Shown here: positions 47,769-54,687 of the stretch, piece by piece
Layout of the letters: each line of letters starts with the position of its first letter
Numbering within the stretch: the stretch's first letter is position 1
Source of the DNA: Roseivivax halodurans JCM 10272
GTDB lineage: Bacteria > Pseudomonadota > Alphaproteobacteria > Rhodobacterales > Rhodobacteraceae
DNA: 64,000 nt
NCBI RefSeq assembly: GCF_000521785.1
Contig: NZ_JALZ01000003.1
Location: forward strand, 124,001-188,000
Direction of reading: 5' to 3'
Made by a program: the position numbers and the translations under genes
Notes under the pieces: generated by a model
The model's database searches: none
Told to the model about the DNA's origin: nothing
What the model saw: the letters and a program-made list of their open reading frames with translations, nothing else

Positions 47769-50573
47769 TCAGGTCCTCCCGCCGAACTCGCACATCACGG
47801 CACCGATCGCGCCGATCGTCTGGGACTGCGCCTCGCAGTTCGACATCAGCGTCGAGACGCTTTCACCGCTGGCACGGATGTCGTCCGCGGTCCGGTTCAG
47901 AATCGCGATGGTTTCCTGCGCTGCGCCCGTGCCGCGTCCCACGCTCTCGGACGCCGCTTCGAGTTGGCGGGAGATGTCCCGCGCGGCATCCGCGTTGCGC
48001 TCGGCGAGCTTGCGGACCTCGTCGGCCACGATCGAGAAGCCTACCCCGTATTCTCCGGCTCTCGCCGCCTCGATCGCCGCGTTGAAAGCCAGAAGGTTCG
48101 TCTGGACCGCGATCTCCGCCACAACCTCGACGATCTGATCGATCTTCTCGATCGCGCCGGTGACGCCGCCCATATCCCGCAATCCAGACGCGAGCGCGCC
48201 CTCGCCCTGAACGAGGGTTTCGCGCGAGCGCGTCAGAGCCTCGCTGAGCGCGCCATGCCCGCCCCGGATCTGCACGCCTGCTTCACGCAGCGCCTCGATC
48301 TGCCCGCCGACCTCTGTGGCCCGCTTTTCCGTTTCGTCGCGGAGCCGGACATGGTCGGTGACCTCGATCGCATGCATGATCACACCGCTGACCGCGCCGG
48401 ACGTGTCGTGGATCGGACTGAAATTGGCCTGGAGATACATGTCCCGATCGAACCGTGCGACGTAGTGATAACAGTCCGAGCGCTCTTCGCCTTTGGCCAG
48501 ATCCTGCCAGAAGTCGCGGTACTCCTGCGAGCGCGCCTGCGCGAGAGTGCAGAACATGCTGTGATGCTGGCCCACGATCTCGCGAAGGGAATATCCCGCG
48601 GTGCGCAGGAACGCCTCGTTCGCGCCGGTGATCTTGCCCTCGCAGTCGAATTCGCAGATCGGATGCGCCCGCGACGTGGTCTGCCATTTCTCCTCGAGTT
48701 TGGCCTGCCGGATCCGGACATCGGTGATGTCGTAGGCGTATTTGACGACGCGAATGGGTTGGCCGGCAAGATCGAGGATCGGGTTGTAGCTGGCCTGGAA
48801 CCAGAGTTCGCGCCCCCCCGAGCCGACACGTCTCACCTCCTGTTCGATGATCTGACCCTCGCCGAGACGTTCCCAGAATCGGCGATATTCTTCACTCTTC
48901 GCGAAATCCGGCGGGCACAGCATCGCGTGTTTGCGGCCTTTCAGTTCCTCGAGCGAATACCCGACCGTTTCGACGAAGACCTTGTTGGCCGAGATGATGG
49001 TCCCGTCCATTTCGAACTCGATCACGGCCATGGAGCGTTCGATCGCATCCATCCGTGCCTGCGCATGGATCTGGCCGAGTTTGACCTCGCTGATGTCCGA
49101 TCCGTAGAAGAAGACGGTCTCGATCCGTCCGTCGGTCTCGCGCCGAAGCGGAACGTAACTCGCCTGGAACCAGGCGTCTTTGCCGTCGACCCCCAAGCGC
49201 CGGAACTGACCGCTGACCCGCTCGCCCTGGTTGAGCCTGTCCCAGAACAGGGAATAGCGGCGGCCTTTCGCGAAATCCTGCGGCACGGTCATGCGATGGT
49301 CGAGCCCTTTCAGCTTGCCGCGATCGAACCCGAGAAGCTCGGCGTATCGGGCATTGCCCTCGATCAGTCGTCCCGTTACGTCCCACTCGACGATGGCAAG
49401 GTCGCCGCTCAGCGCGTCGTAGCGTGTCTCCAGGTTTGCGAGGCGCTCGTGATCGTCGTGAATGACCGTACCGATCTCGTAGATCGCGGTGATCCTGCCC
49501 GACGCGTCCGGAACAGGAACGAATTGGCTCCGGGTCCAGCACAGCTGATGATCCGCGTTCAGATGCGGGATGTCGATCTGCTGCGCCTCTCCGCCGACAA
49601 CCTTGTCCCATGCCGCCCGGAAGGTCGCGCCGAGCGCAAATTCCGCGTCCATGAAGCGCCGAAGATGCTTGCCGGTGAGGTCGTCCGGTTCGGAGCCGAG
49701 GAGGCTCTGCATGCACGAGTTGCTCGCCAAGACGTGACCTTCGATATCGAGCTCGGCCACGGCCAGAACCGACCAGGCGGCCCGGGCGCGAGCCGCGTCC
49801 ACCATCGAACGCTCTGTTTCGTCAGTCACGTCCATGAGGCACTGCACCACAGTCGAGACGTGCCCTGCATCACCCCGGCGCGGAATGTATGTCGATTGCA
49901 GCCAGACGATGTTCCCCTCTGCCGTGACATGGGCATGCCTGCCCTCCACGATACGGCCCTCGCGCAGCTTCTCCCAGAAGGCGACATAGTCGGGCGTCTG
50001 CGTGATCGAGGCAGGCCAGAGACTGTCATGGCCCCGGCCGGTCATCTCTTCGGAATAGAACTCGAGAGCCATCTTGGCGCGATCGTTGGCCGTCAGGACG
50101 ACACCGTCGGCATCGAACTCGATGATCCCGACCACGTCGCCGAGCGCGGCCACGGCACCTGTCGGAGCAGGGCGCTCTTGCGCCGATTGTCCATCGGACT
50201 CGGTCGCATGAAGGATGACGTGGCCGGTCCCGCCTTCGCTGTCACTACAAGCCGCGATAAAATCCACCGGATGCTCGGACGAAGACAGCGTCGCGACGAG
50301 CGTGCCGCGCCACCGCCTGACAGAGCCTGAACGCAGAGCGCTCCAGAGATCTGGCGCGCCCGAGCCGTCCGCACGGCACAGCGCGTCGAAGGTGTGGTCG
50401 CCAAAAGCGTCCTCGGAGATCTCGAGCAAGAAAATCGCCGCCTCGTTGGCGTGAACCAGAGCTCCGGTCTCGGCGTCGAAGGTCAACGTCAAGCCTGTCT
50501 CGAGAAGCGCGGCGCCCAATGCGCGCGCCGCCATGTCGATCGGCAGGCCGCTTGGGAGGTGGGTATCCGGCAT
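47769..50573 (-). CDS. Soluble chemoreceptor with six PAS domains
   Basis: A 934-residue cytoplasmic methyl-accepting-type signal protein without transmembrane helices or HAMP. Six PAS units follow in order (about 30-125, 145-255, 268-375, 390-500, 512-620 and 635-742). Several share the LWxxLRxGxxxxxxxRR and WFQASYxPIxD pattern of tandem chemoreceptor PAS domains. The C-terminal signalling hairpin (about 760-930) has the tip EIAVQTNLLAFNAAIEAARA followed by GFSIVADEVRKLAE. I chose the ATG at 50573 rather than a TTG at 50621. It sits between the PYP ligase and gvpN, coupled to the triple-CheW gene. Confidence 0.9.
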   Translation of the reverse strand: MPDTHLPSGLPIDMAARALGAALLETGLTLTFDAETGALVHANEAAIFLLEISEDAFGDHTFDALCRADGSGAPDLWSALRSGSVRRWRGTLVATLSSSEHPVDFIAACSDSEGGTGHVILHATESDGQSAQERPAPTGAVAALGDVVGIIEFDADGVVLTANDRAKMALEFYSEEMTGRGHDSLWPASITQTPDYVAFWEKLREGRIVEGRHAHVTAEGNIVWLQSTYIPRRGDAGHVSTVVQCLMDVTDETERSMVDAARARAAWSVLAVAELDIEGHVLASNSCMQSLLGSEPDDLTGKHLRRFMDAEFALGATFRAAWDKVVGGEAQQIDIPHLNADHQLCWTRSQFVPVPDASGRITAIYEIGTVIHDDHERLANLETRYDALSGDLAIVEWDVTGRLIEGNARYAELLGFDRGKLKGLDHRMTVPQDFAKGRRYSLFWDRLNQGERVSGQFRRLGVDGKDAWFQASYVPLRRETDGRIETVFFYGSDISEVKLGQIHAQARMDAIERSMAVIEFEMDGTIISANKVFVETVGYSLEELKGRKHAMLCPPDFAKSEEYRRFWERLGEGQIIEQEVRRVGSGGRELWFQASYNPILDLAGQPIRVVKYAYDITDVRIRQAKLEEKWQTTSRAHPICEFDCEGKITGANEAFLRTAGYSLREIVGQHHSMFCTLAQARSQEYRDFWQDLAKGEERSDCYHYVARFDRDMYLQANFSPIHDTSGAVSGVIMHAIEVTDHVRLRDETEKRATEVGGQIEALREAGVQIRGGHGALSEALTRSRETLVQGEGALASGLRDMGGVTGAIEKIDQIVEVVAEIAVQTNLLAFNAAIEAARAGEYGVGFSIVADEVRKLAERNADAARDISRQLEAASESVGRGTGAAQETIAILNRTADDIRASGESVSTLMSNCEAQSQTIGAIGAVMCEFGGRT

Positions 50574-50651
50574 TCGGCGTATGTCCTTCGTTGCTCGTGC
50601 GCGACCGCAATAGAGGTACAAAATTAAGGGCCGGTTGATCCGCGGCGGATC

Positions 50652-51887
50652 TTACCAATCCGACAGCTTTCCCATTGCGGTGCGGGGGATCGACACGCCG
50701 AAGGTGATCCGGTCCGGGCGTGCCGGAGGTGGAAGGGCGGTCATCGCCCTGCGGATTCCGGCATCGAGTTCGGTGAGATCCCGGCCGGGCATCGGCACGA
50801 CAAACGCCTTGAGACGCTCTCCGCCGAGCCGGACGGCGGCGTCACTGACACCGGGGAGCGCGGCGATGCGCGCGGCAACCTCCTGCGGATCGACATTCGT
50901 CGCAGCAACCTGCACGACGCCGTCCTTGCGCCCCCCTAGCCGGAATCGTGTGGCGTCCTGCCATTCGATCCTGTCGGGAAGGGCGATCTCTGACGTCGAT
51001 CCGCGACGCGACACTCCGTCGCCGATCCGCGCGAGATTGGGGAAGAGGAGGAACGGCTCCTGATCAGATCGTCGCACGCCGACACCGCCGGTCTCGGTCG
51101 ACCCGTAGATTTCGAGGAACCACTCAAGACGGAGTGCGCCGGCCACAGACCAGGTCTCTTCGGTTGTGGCGCCGCCCGAGGAGACGCCGCATATCTTTCC
51201 CGGCAGAAGGCCGAGGGCTGAGCAGCGATCCCACTGGAACGGCGTTGCCACGATGAGATCGCCCGGACGCGCCTTTCGCGCGATCCCGGTCGGCGAAGCC
51301 GCGTCGAGTTCCAGGCATTCAACCCCAAGTGCCCGCGGCAGGAGTATACCCCATAGAAACCCGTAGAGATGTCGCGGCGACACCAGCGAGAGGACGCGTT
51401 CCGGGCGGTTGGGCAGAACGCCGGAGACGATCGCCCGGATTTCGTGATCGAGCTCGGCCCGGCCACGGAGAATGATCCGCGGCTTTCCCGTCGAACCCGA
51501 TGTCGAGAAGCCGATCGCGGCGTCCCCGCCCATATGGTCGAGGTGCCAGGCGATCCGGCGCACCCAGGCGCCGAGGGTGCGTTCGATCAGCAGATAGTCT
51601 TCGGCGCCAGTCGCCGAAAGGTCGAAGAACCCGGTCAGGTCCGAGACCAGATCGATTCTTGCGAGGCTGTCGAGCCCGAGATCCGGCTCGTCGATCCGGA
51701 TGGCATCCGGCTCGCCCGCAGCGCGGATCATAGCGACATGAATGTGCGTATCCGGGGCCAGCCGACCTTCGCGGATCATCCGATCCTGCGTGGCAGCTAT
51801 GACCGCGATGCAAAGGCGGCGGACCGAATGCTCGTCGATCCAGGAGGCCCCGGGATGTTCCGCGTCCTTACCCGCCGGAGACGCCAT
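50652..51887 (-). CDS. pcl: p-Coumarate:CoA ligase for PYP chromophore activation
   Basis: Activates p-coumaric acid so that it can be attached to the PYP cysteine. At 411 residues it is shorter than plant 4-coumarate ligases and fits the PYP-activation branch. AMP-binding motifs are TSGSTGKP (129-136), EIYGSTETGG, and a C-terminal lysine in AMGKLSDW (Lys407). Residues about 20-110 look like an acyl-carrier domain, with LGLDSLARIDLVSDLTGFF resembling the phosphopantetheine site (Ser74). It starts 5 bases after the 165-aa unknown gene. Confidence 0.92.
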   Translation of the reverse strand: MASPAGKDAEHPGASWIDEHSVRRLCIAVIAATQDRMIREGRLAPDTHIHVAMIRAAGEPDAIRIDEPDLGLDSLARIDLVSDLTGFFDLSATGAEDYLLIERTLGAWVRRIAWHLDHMGGDAAIGFSTSGSTGKPRIILRGRAELDHEIRAIVSGVLPNRPERVLSLVSPRHLYGFLWGILLPRALGVECLELDAASPTGIARKARPGDLIVATPFQWDRCSALGLLPGKICGVSSGGATTEETWSVAGALRLEWFLEIYGSTETGGVGVRRSDQEPFLLFPNLARIGDGVSRRGSTSEIALPDRIEWQDATRFRLGGRKDGVVQVAATNVDPQEVAARIAALPGVSDAAVRLGGERLKAFVVPMPGRDLTELDAGIRRAMTALPPPARPDRITFGVSIPRTAMGKLSDW

Positions 51888-51892
51888 ACGGC

Positions 51893-52390
51893 TCAGACCG
51901 CGCTGCCGCCGGCGGCCTCGATCTCGGAGAAGAGTTCGCCGGCAAGTCCGCCGAAGTGCAGCCGCGCCGCGCTGACCTTCGACTGAAGATCCATGGCCCG
52001 CGCCGCCAGTTCAGCCGGCACCATGGCGCCGAGATCCAGAACCGGCATACGAATATCGCGCGCCGCATCATAATGCTCGATCGCGTCGAGCGCTTCGGCC
52101 AGGGTCTCGAACGACCAGGCGCGGCATACGTCCTGCTCGGCTTCGGACTGGAAGAATTGCCGGATCGCGACGACGAAATGCTGCTCTTCGGTGCGATAGA
52201 GATTGACCTCGTACCAGTAGGGAAGTTCGGGCGTGAAGCTCATGGCCATCGCCAGCTCCGTTCCAGCGAAGACGAGCGGGCGCGCGCCGGGACGCGGCAG
52301 GCGATAGGACGTCGCGACGCCCAACCCGGGCATCTCGGTCCCGGCACTCGACGATCCGGTCTTCTCGACCGCAGACATCTGGTAGTTCAT
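51893..52390 (-). CDS. Unknown 165-aa protein in the PYP cluster
   Basis: I recognise no family. The first half has aromatic beta-type strands (PLVFAGTELAMAMSFTPELP, YWYEVNLYRTEEQHFVVAI) and the second half is helical (FETLAEALDAIEHYDAARDI and a C-terminal helix pair). The strand part resembles a small sandwich or ligand pocket. The ATG overlaps the previous stop (ATGA) with AAGGA upstream, and it lies directly before the ligase gene, so a role with PYP or its chromophore is plausible. Confidence 0.65.
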   Translation of the reverse strand: MNYQMSAVEKTGSSSAGTEMPGLGVATSYRLPRPGARPLVFAGTELAMAMSFTPELPYWYEVNLYRTEEQHFVVAIRQFFQSEAEQDVCRAWSFETLAEALDAIEHYDAARDIRMPVLDLGAMVPAELAARAMDLQSKVSAARLHFGGLAGELFSEIEAAGGSAV

Positions 52391-52983
52391 GTGATGAATC
52401 CTTCGGATTGGGCTGGATCAGGCATGAACGGCGGAACGGTGGGTACCGGACCGCCGAGGGGATCGAGGCGACTGGCAATTACATCGGCCGAGGTGAGCAT
52501 GACGCCGGCGGCGAGGAAGCATGCCGCGCCGCCGGATCGAGCGAGAAAGTTTCGAAACTCGTAAGATTCGCCGATCCGTTCCGCGCGCCAGACCGGCCGT
52601 GCCGGAAGGCCGTCCTCGGGATGATAGGCGATCTGGGCCATCAATCCGCCATCCTCGGATAGATAGAGCCGAAGGGTTCGAACCACGCCACTGGCAGCCA
52701 ATCCGGGGAGCGGAATCCGGCTCCGGTCTTCCCAGAGAAGTGCGCCACGGCCCTCGAGAGGTCGGGTGCCGTCACGGCGCAGTCGGACAGGCGCGAAGGG
52801 GGCATCCTGGGTAAAACCGTCAGCTTCGGAACAGGCATCTTCTGGGTTGGGGCCGACCAGTGTTGCCGGCGGCAAGGGCCCGACCTTCGCCGGTCCAGGC
52901 TCACGCTCTGCGCGCCCGCCCAGGAGGCGGATCAGCAGAGGCGAGACGGTCGCCTCGAAGGTCGGATCGCAGAGCGCCGGCAC
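52387..52983 (-). CDS. Unknown 198-aa protein following PYP
   Basis: No family is recognised. The product has a proline-rich middle, beta-type strands (LRLYLSEDGGLMAQIAYHPE, VWRAERIGESYEFRNFLARS) and a hydrophobic C-terminal stretch (GGAACFLAAGVMLTSADVIA) that could be a weak membrane or buried helix. It starts at a GTG 15 bases after the pyp stop with a good AAGGGGG before it, which makes the gene credible despite lacking homology. Confidence 0.6.
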   Translation of the reverse strand: MPALCDPTFEATVSPLLIRLLGGRAEREPGPAKVGPLPPATLVGPNPEDACSEADGFTQDAPFAPVRLRRDGTRPLEGRGALLWEDRSRIPLPGLAASGVVRTLRLYLSEDGGLMAQIAYHPEDGLPARPVWRAERIGESYEFRNFLARSGGAACFLAAGVMLTSADVIASRLDPLGGPVPTVPPFMPDPAQSEGFIT

Positions 52984-52998
52984 TGCCGCCCCCTTGGA

Positions 52999-53373
52999 TC
53001 AGGCGCGCTTCACGAAGAGCCAGCAATGCTGGCCATCGGGCTGCGATTTCAGATGGATCTTCACGCCGACATTCGCGCCCTTGTAGGCGAACTTGTAGTC
53101 GAACATGACGTTGATCTGACCGCTCTGGTGGAACTTGAGGAACTCTCCGTGAAACCGCTTGCCCTTGGCGCAGGGCGCGATCTCGTTGAAGAAGTTCTTG
53201 CCGATGACGTCCGCGGGATTGCGGTTGGCGATCATCCTCTCGGCCTTGTTGTACTTCACGATCGTCCCGTGGCGATCAAGCAGAACGGCGCCGAAGGGCA
53301 GATACTCCGCGCGCTGGGGTTCGCGGCTCAGGATGTTGTCGACATCCTGGCTGCCGAAGGGAATGATTTCCAT
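52999..53373 (-). CDS. pyp: Photoactive yellow protein
   Basis: A cytoplasmic blue-light receptor of 124 residues with the single PAS fold, carrying p-coumaric acid on a cysteine. Key residues equivalent to the Halorhodospira halophila protein are present: Tyr41 (Y42), Glu45 (E46), Arg51 (R52) and the chromophore cysteine Cys68 (C69) in FFNEIAPCAKG. Position 49 is Ala where that protein has Thr50; 50 is Asn instead of Gly51; and 99 is Gly instead of Met100. The latter two changes are those I recall in Rhodobacter PYPs. It has an AAAGGAT ribosome-binding site, with TAL, the ligase and gas-vesicle genes downstream. Confidence 0.95.
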   Translation of the reverse strand: MEIIPFGSQDVDNILSREPQRAEYLPFGAVLLDRHGTIVKYNKAERMIANRNPADVIGKNFFNEIAPCAKGKRFHGEFLKFHQSGQINVMFDYKFAYKGANVGVKIHLKSQPDGQHCWLFVKRA

Positions 53374-53403
53374 CTTCTGATCCTTTGTCCTGGAACGACC
53401 CGC

Positions 53404-53832
53404 TTAGTCGGATGAGGTCTCGACCCCATCCTCGTTCTTGAGGAAGGAATCGCTGAAGGTGAGCGACATGTCGTGGATGCGGCGGTAGGGATTGCCGTCA
53501 TACTCGGCGCCGAGTTTCTCGCGCCCCTCGGGCGCGGCCCATTTGTAGTCCATCCGCCCCATCGTCACGATGCATTGCGGGATGGTGTCGAAGCGTTGGG
53601 CCATGGCGAATTTCTGCGCCTCGACCTCGATCTCAGAGGCCTCTTCGAACTCCACGAGCGACGTGAGCTCTTCAACGGTGCTTTCCGCCTCGAGCTTGGC
53701 GGTGCAGCTCAGGACCTCGCTCGCGGCCTGCATCACCCATTCGGGGTGATCGCCGCGCACGATGAGGCCCATCTCGGGAATGCGGAACTCGTAGCGTCCG
53801 TCGGCCTCTGTCAGTTGTCCAACTTCAGTCAT
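53404..53832 (-). CDS. Unknown 142-aa protein preceding PYP
   Basis: No named family is recognised. The acidic product has a short beta-like N-terminus (RYEFRIPEMGLIVRGDHPEW), a central helical part (LEAESTVEELTSLVEFEEAS) and a C-terminus with MGRMDYKWAAPEGREKLGAE. AAAGGAG sits 10 bases before the ATG. It is the first gene of the minus-strand unit, 30 bases before pyp, so it is the natural candidate for a PYP partner. The frame continues to 54345, but other genes there run the opposite way. Confidence 0.7.
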   Translation of the reverse strand: MTEVGQLTEADGRYEFRIPEMGLIVRGDHPEWVMQAASEVLSCTAKLEAESTVEELTSLVEFEEASEIEVEAQKFAMAQRFDTIPQCIVTMGRMDYKWAAPEGREKLGAEYDGNPYRRIHDMSLTFSDSFLKNEDGVETSSD

Positions 53833-53933
53833 CCGGGACGTGCTCCTTTCGCCGGCGTTGGAATGGCGGTGCGGCCAATCTCTTGGCGTGGAGCAACACT
53901 GCCATCCTACCATCAACAAACCCTTACCGGCCG

Positions 53934-53969
53934 ATGAGCCATTTGCGCTCATGCTTAACGCCGGGTTAA
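53934..53969. promoter_or_regulatory. Two inverted repeats in the divergent region upstream of pyp
   Basis: ATGAGC (53934-53939) pairs with GCTCAT (53947-53952), and TTAAC (53955-53959) pairs with GTTAA (53965-53969). Both lie between the divergent starts of the 142-aa gene and the 59-aa ORF, so they could be binding sites for a shared regulator. Confidence 0.3.
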
Positions 53970-53970
53970 C

Positions 53971-54150
53971 ATGTCCCTTGACGAAACGATGGAGCGGCTC
54001 ATGTCGGTGTGCGAATTGCGCGTGCGCGAGGGACGGGCGGACAGCCTCGTCTATGTTTTCCGGTCGGTTAAAGAGGCAACCGCTATGGTGCGGTTCCTGT
54101 CGGACTTCCTGCCCGGCGCCGAATTCGTGATCCAGCCGGTACGGCACTGA
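53971..54150 (+). CDS. 59-aa microprotein divergent from the PYP operon
   Basis: An unrecognised small protein. The sequence predicts helix-strand-helix-strand: SLDETMERLMSVCELRVREG, SLVYVFRSVKEATAMVRFLS and FVIQPVRH. This pattern, with a hydrophobic face, is protein-like rather than random. The ribosome-binding site is weak. It starts directly after an inverted repeat and diverges from the pyp gene group. The product could be a regulator or an unrelated small gene. Confidence 0.5.
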   Translation: MSLDETMERLMSVCELRVREGRADSLVYVFRSVKEATAMVRFLSDFLPGAEFVIQPVRH

Positions 54151-54186
54151 GCCCGGCCAAGGATTAAGAATCCGGTAAGCCCGGGC
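54151..54186. repeat. Nested inverted repeats after the microprotein gene
   Basis: GGATT-AAG-AATCC (54161-54173) lies inside the larger pair GCCCGG (54151-54156) and CCGGGC (54181-54186). Together they could form a hairpin at the end of the 59-aa gene, but no U-tract follows. Confidence 0.35.
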
Positions 54187-54202
54187 TGGTAGGTCTCGGC
54201 GC

Positions 54203-54685
54203 ATGAGCGCCACCGCAGTCAGATCTCGCCCGTCCGTTTCCCCGTCCGGCCACGCGGCCGGCGAATGGGGGATCGAGGTTCTGACCCGAACGTCCGCCCC
54301 GCCTCTGCGCGTCTCCGCGCGGCAACTCTTTTGCCATGTCTGCACACGCCCCGAAGGCCCCCCGATGACATTGTCGCTCTATGCGTTGCGGCATGGGGGT
54401 TTCGCCGTTTCCTGGTGCGACCGGGACGGCATGTTCGGAGCCGCCCGCAGCGAGGTACTCGAGGACGCGATGAGCGTGATCGAGGAGCTCTGCCGCGACC
54501 AAACTGCGTCGCAATTCGACATCGGCATGGGACCTGCGGGTGTCGACGGCGTCGTCGAGGCACTGTCGCAACTGCATCGCAGACAAACGGATACCGACGC
54601 TTTCCTCGCGCTGGCGGGCCTCGCCCTCGACGATTGGGACGCCTGGGGACGGAACGCGGCGGCAATCGACGACGCGGGAGATTGA
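54203..54685 (+). CDS. Unknown protein upstream of the acidic HhH protein
   Basis: No family is recognised. From the ATG at 54203 it has 160 residues, but the first 54 are low-complexity. An internal ATG at 54365 with GAAGG upstream gives a compact 106-residue product starting MTLSLYALRHGGFAVSWCDR, with strands then helices (LEDAMSVIEELCRDQTASQF). That shorter form may be the real one. It lies 2 bases before the next gene and is probably co-transcribed with it. Confidence 0.5.
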   Translation: MSATAVRSRPSVSPSGHAAGEWGIEVLTRTSAPPLRVSARQLFCHVCTRPEGPPMTLSLYALRHGGFAVSWCDRDGMFGAARSEVLEDAMSVIEELCRDQTASQFDIGMGPAGVDGVVEALSQLHRRQTDTDAFLALAGLALDDWDAWGRNAAAIDDAGD

Positions 54686-54687
54686 CT

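Noticed and set aside
47283-50330. 1015-codon plus-strand open frame opposite the chemoreceptor and CheW genes
   Set aside because: Antisense to two strongly recognisable proteins; no domain seen in its translation.
52999-53373. Generic PAS-domain protein
   Set aside because: The chromophore cysteine and the Tyr/Glu/Arg set around it, plus linked chromophore genes, make it a true PYP.
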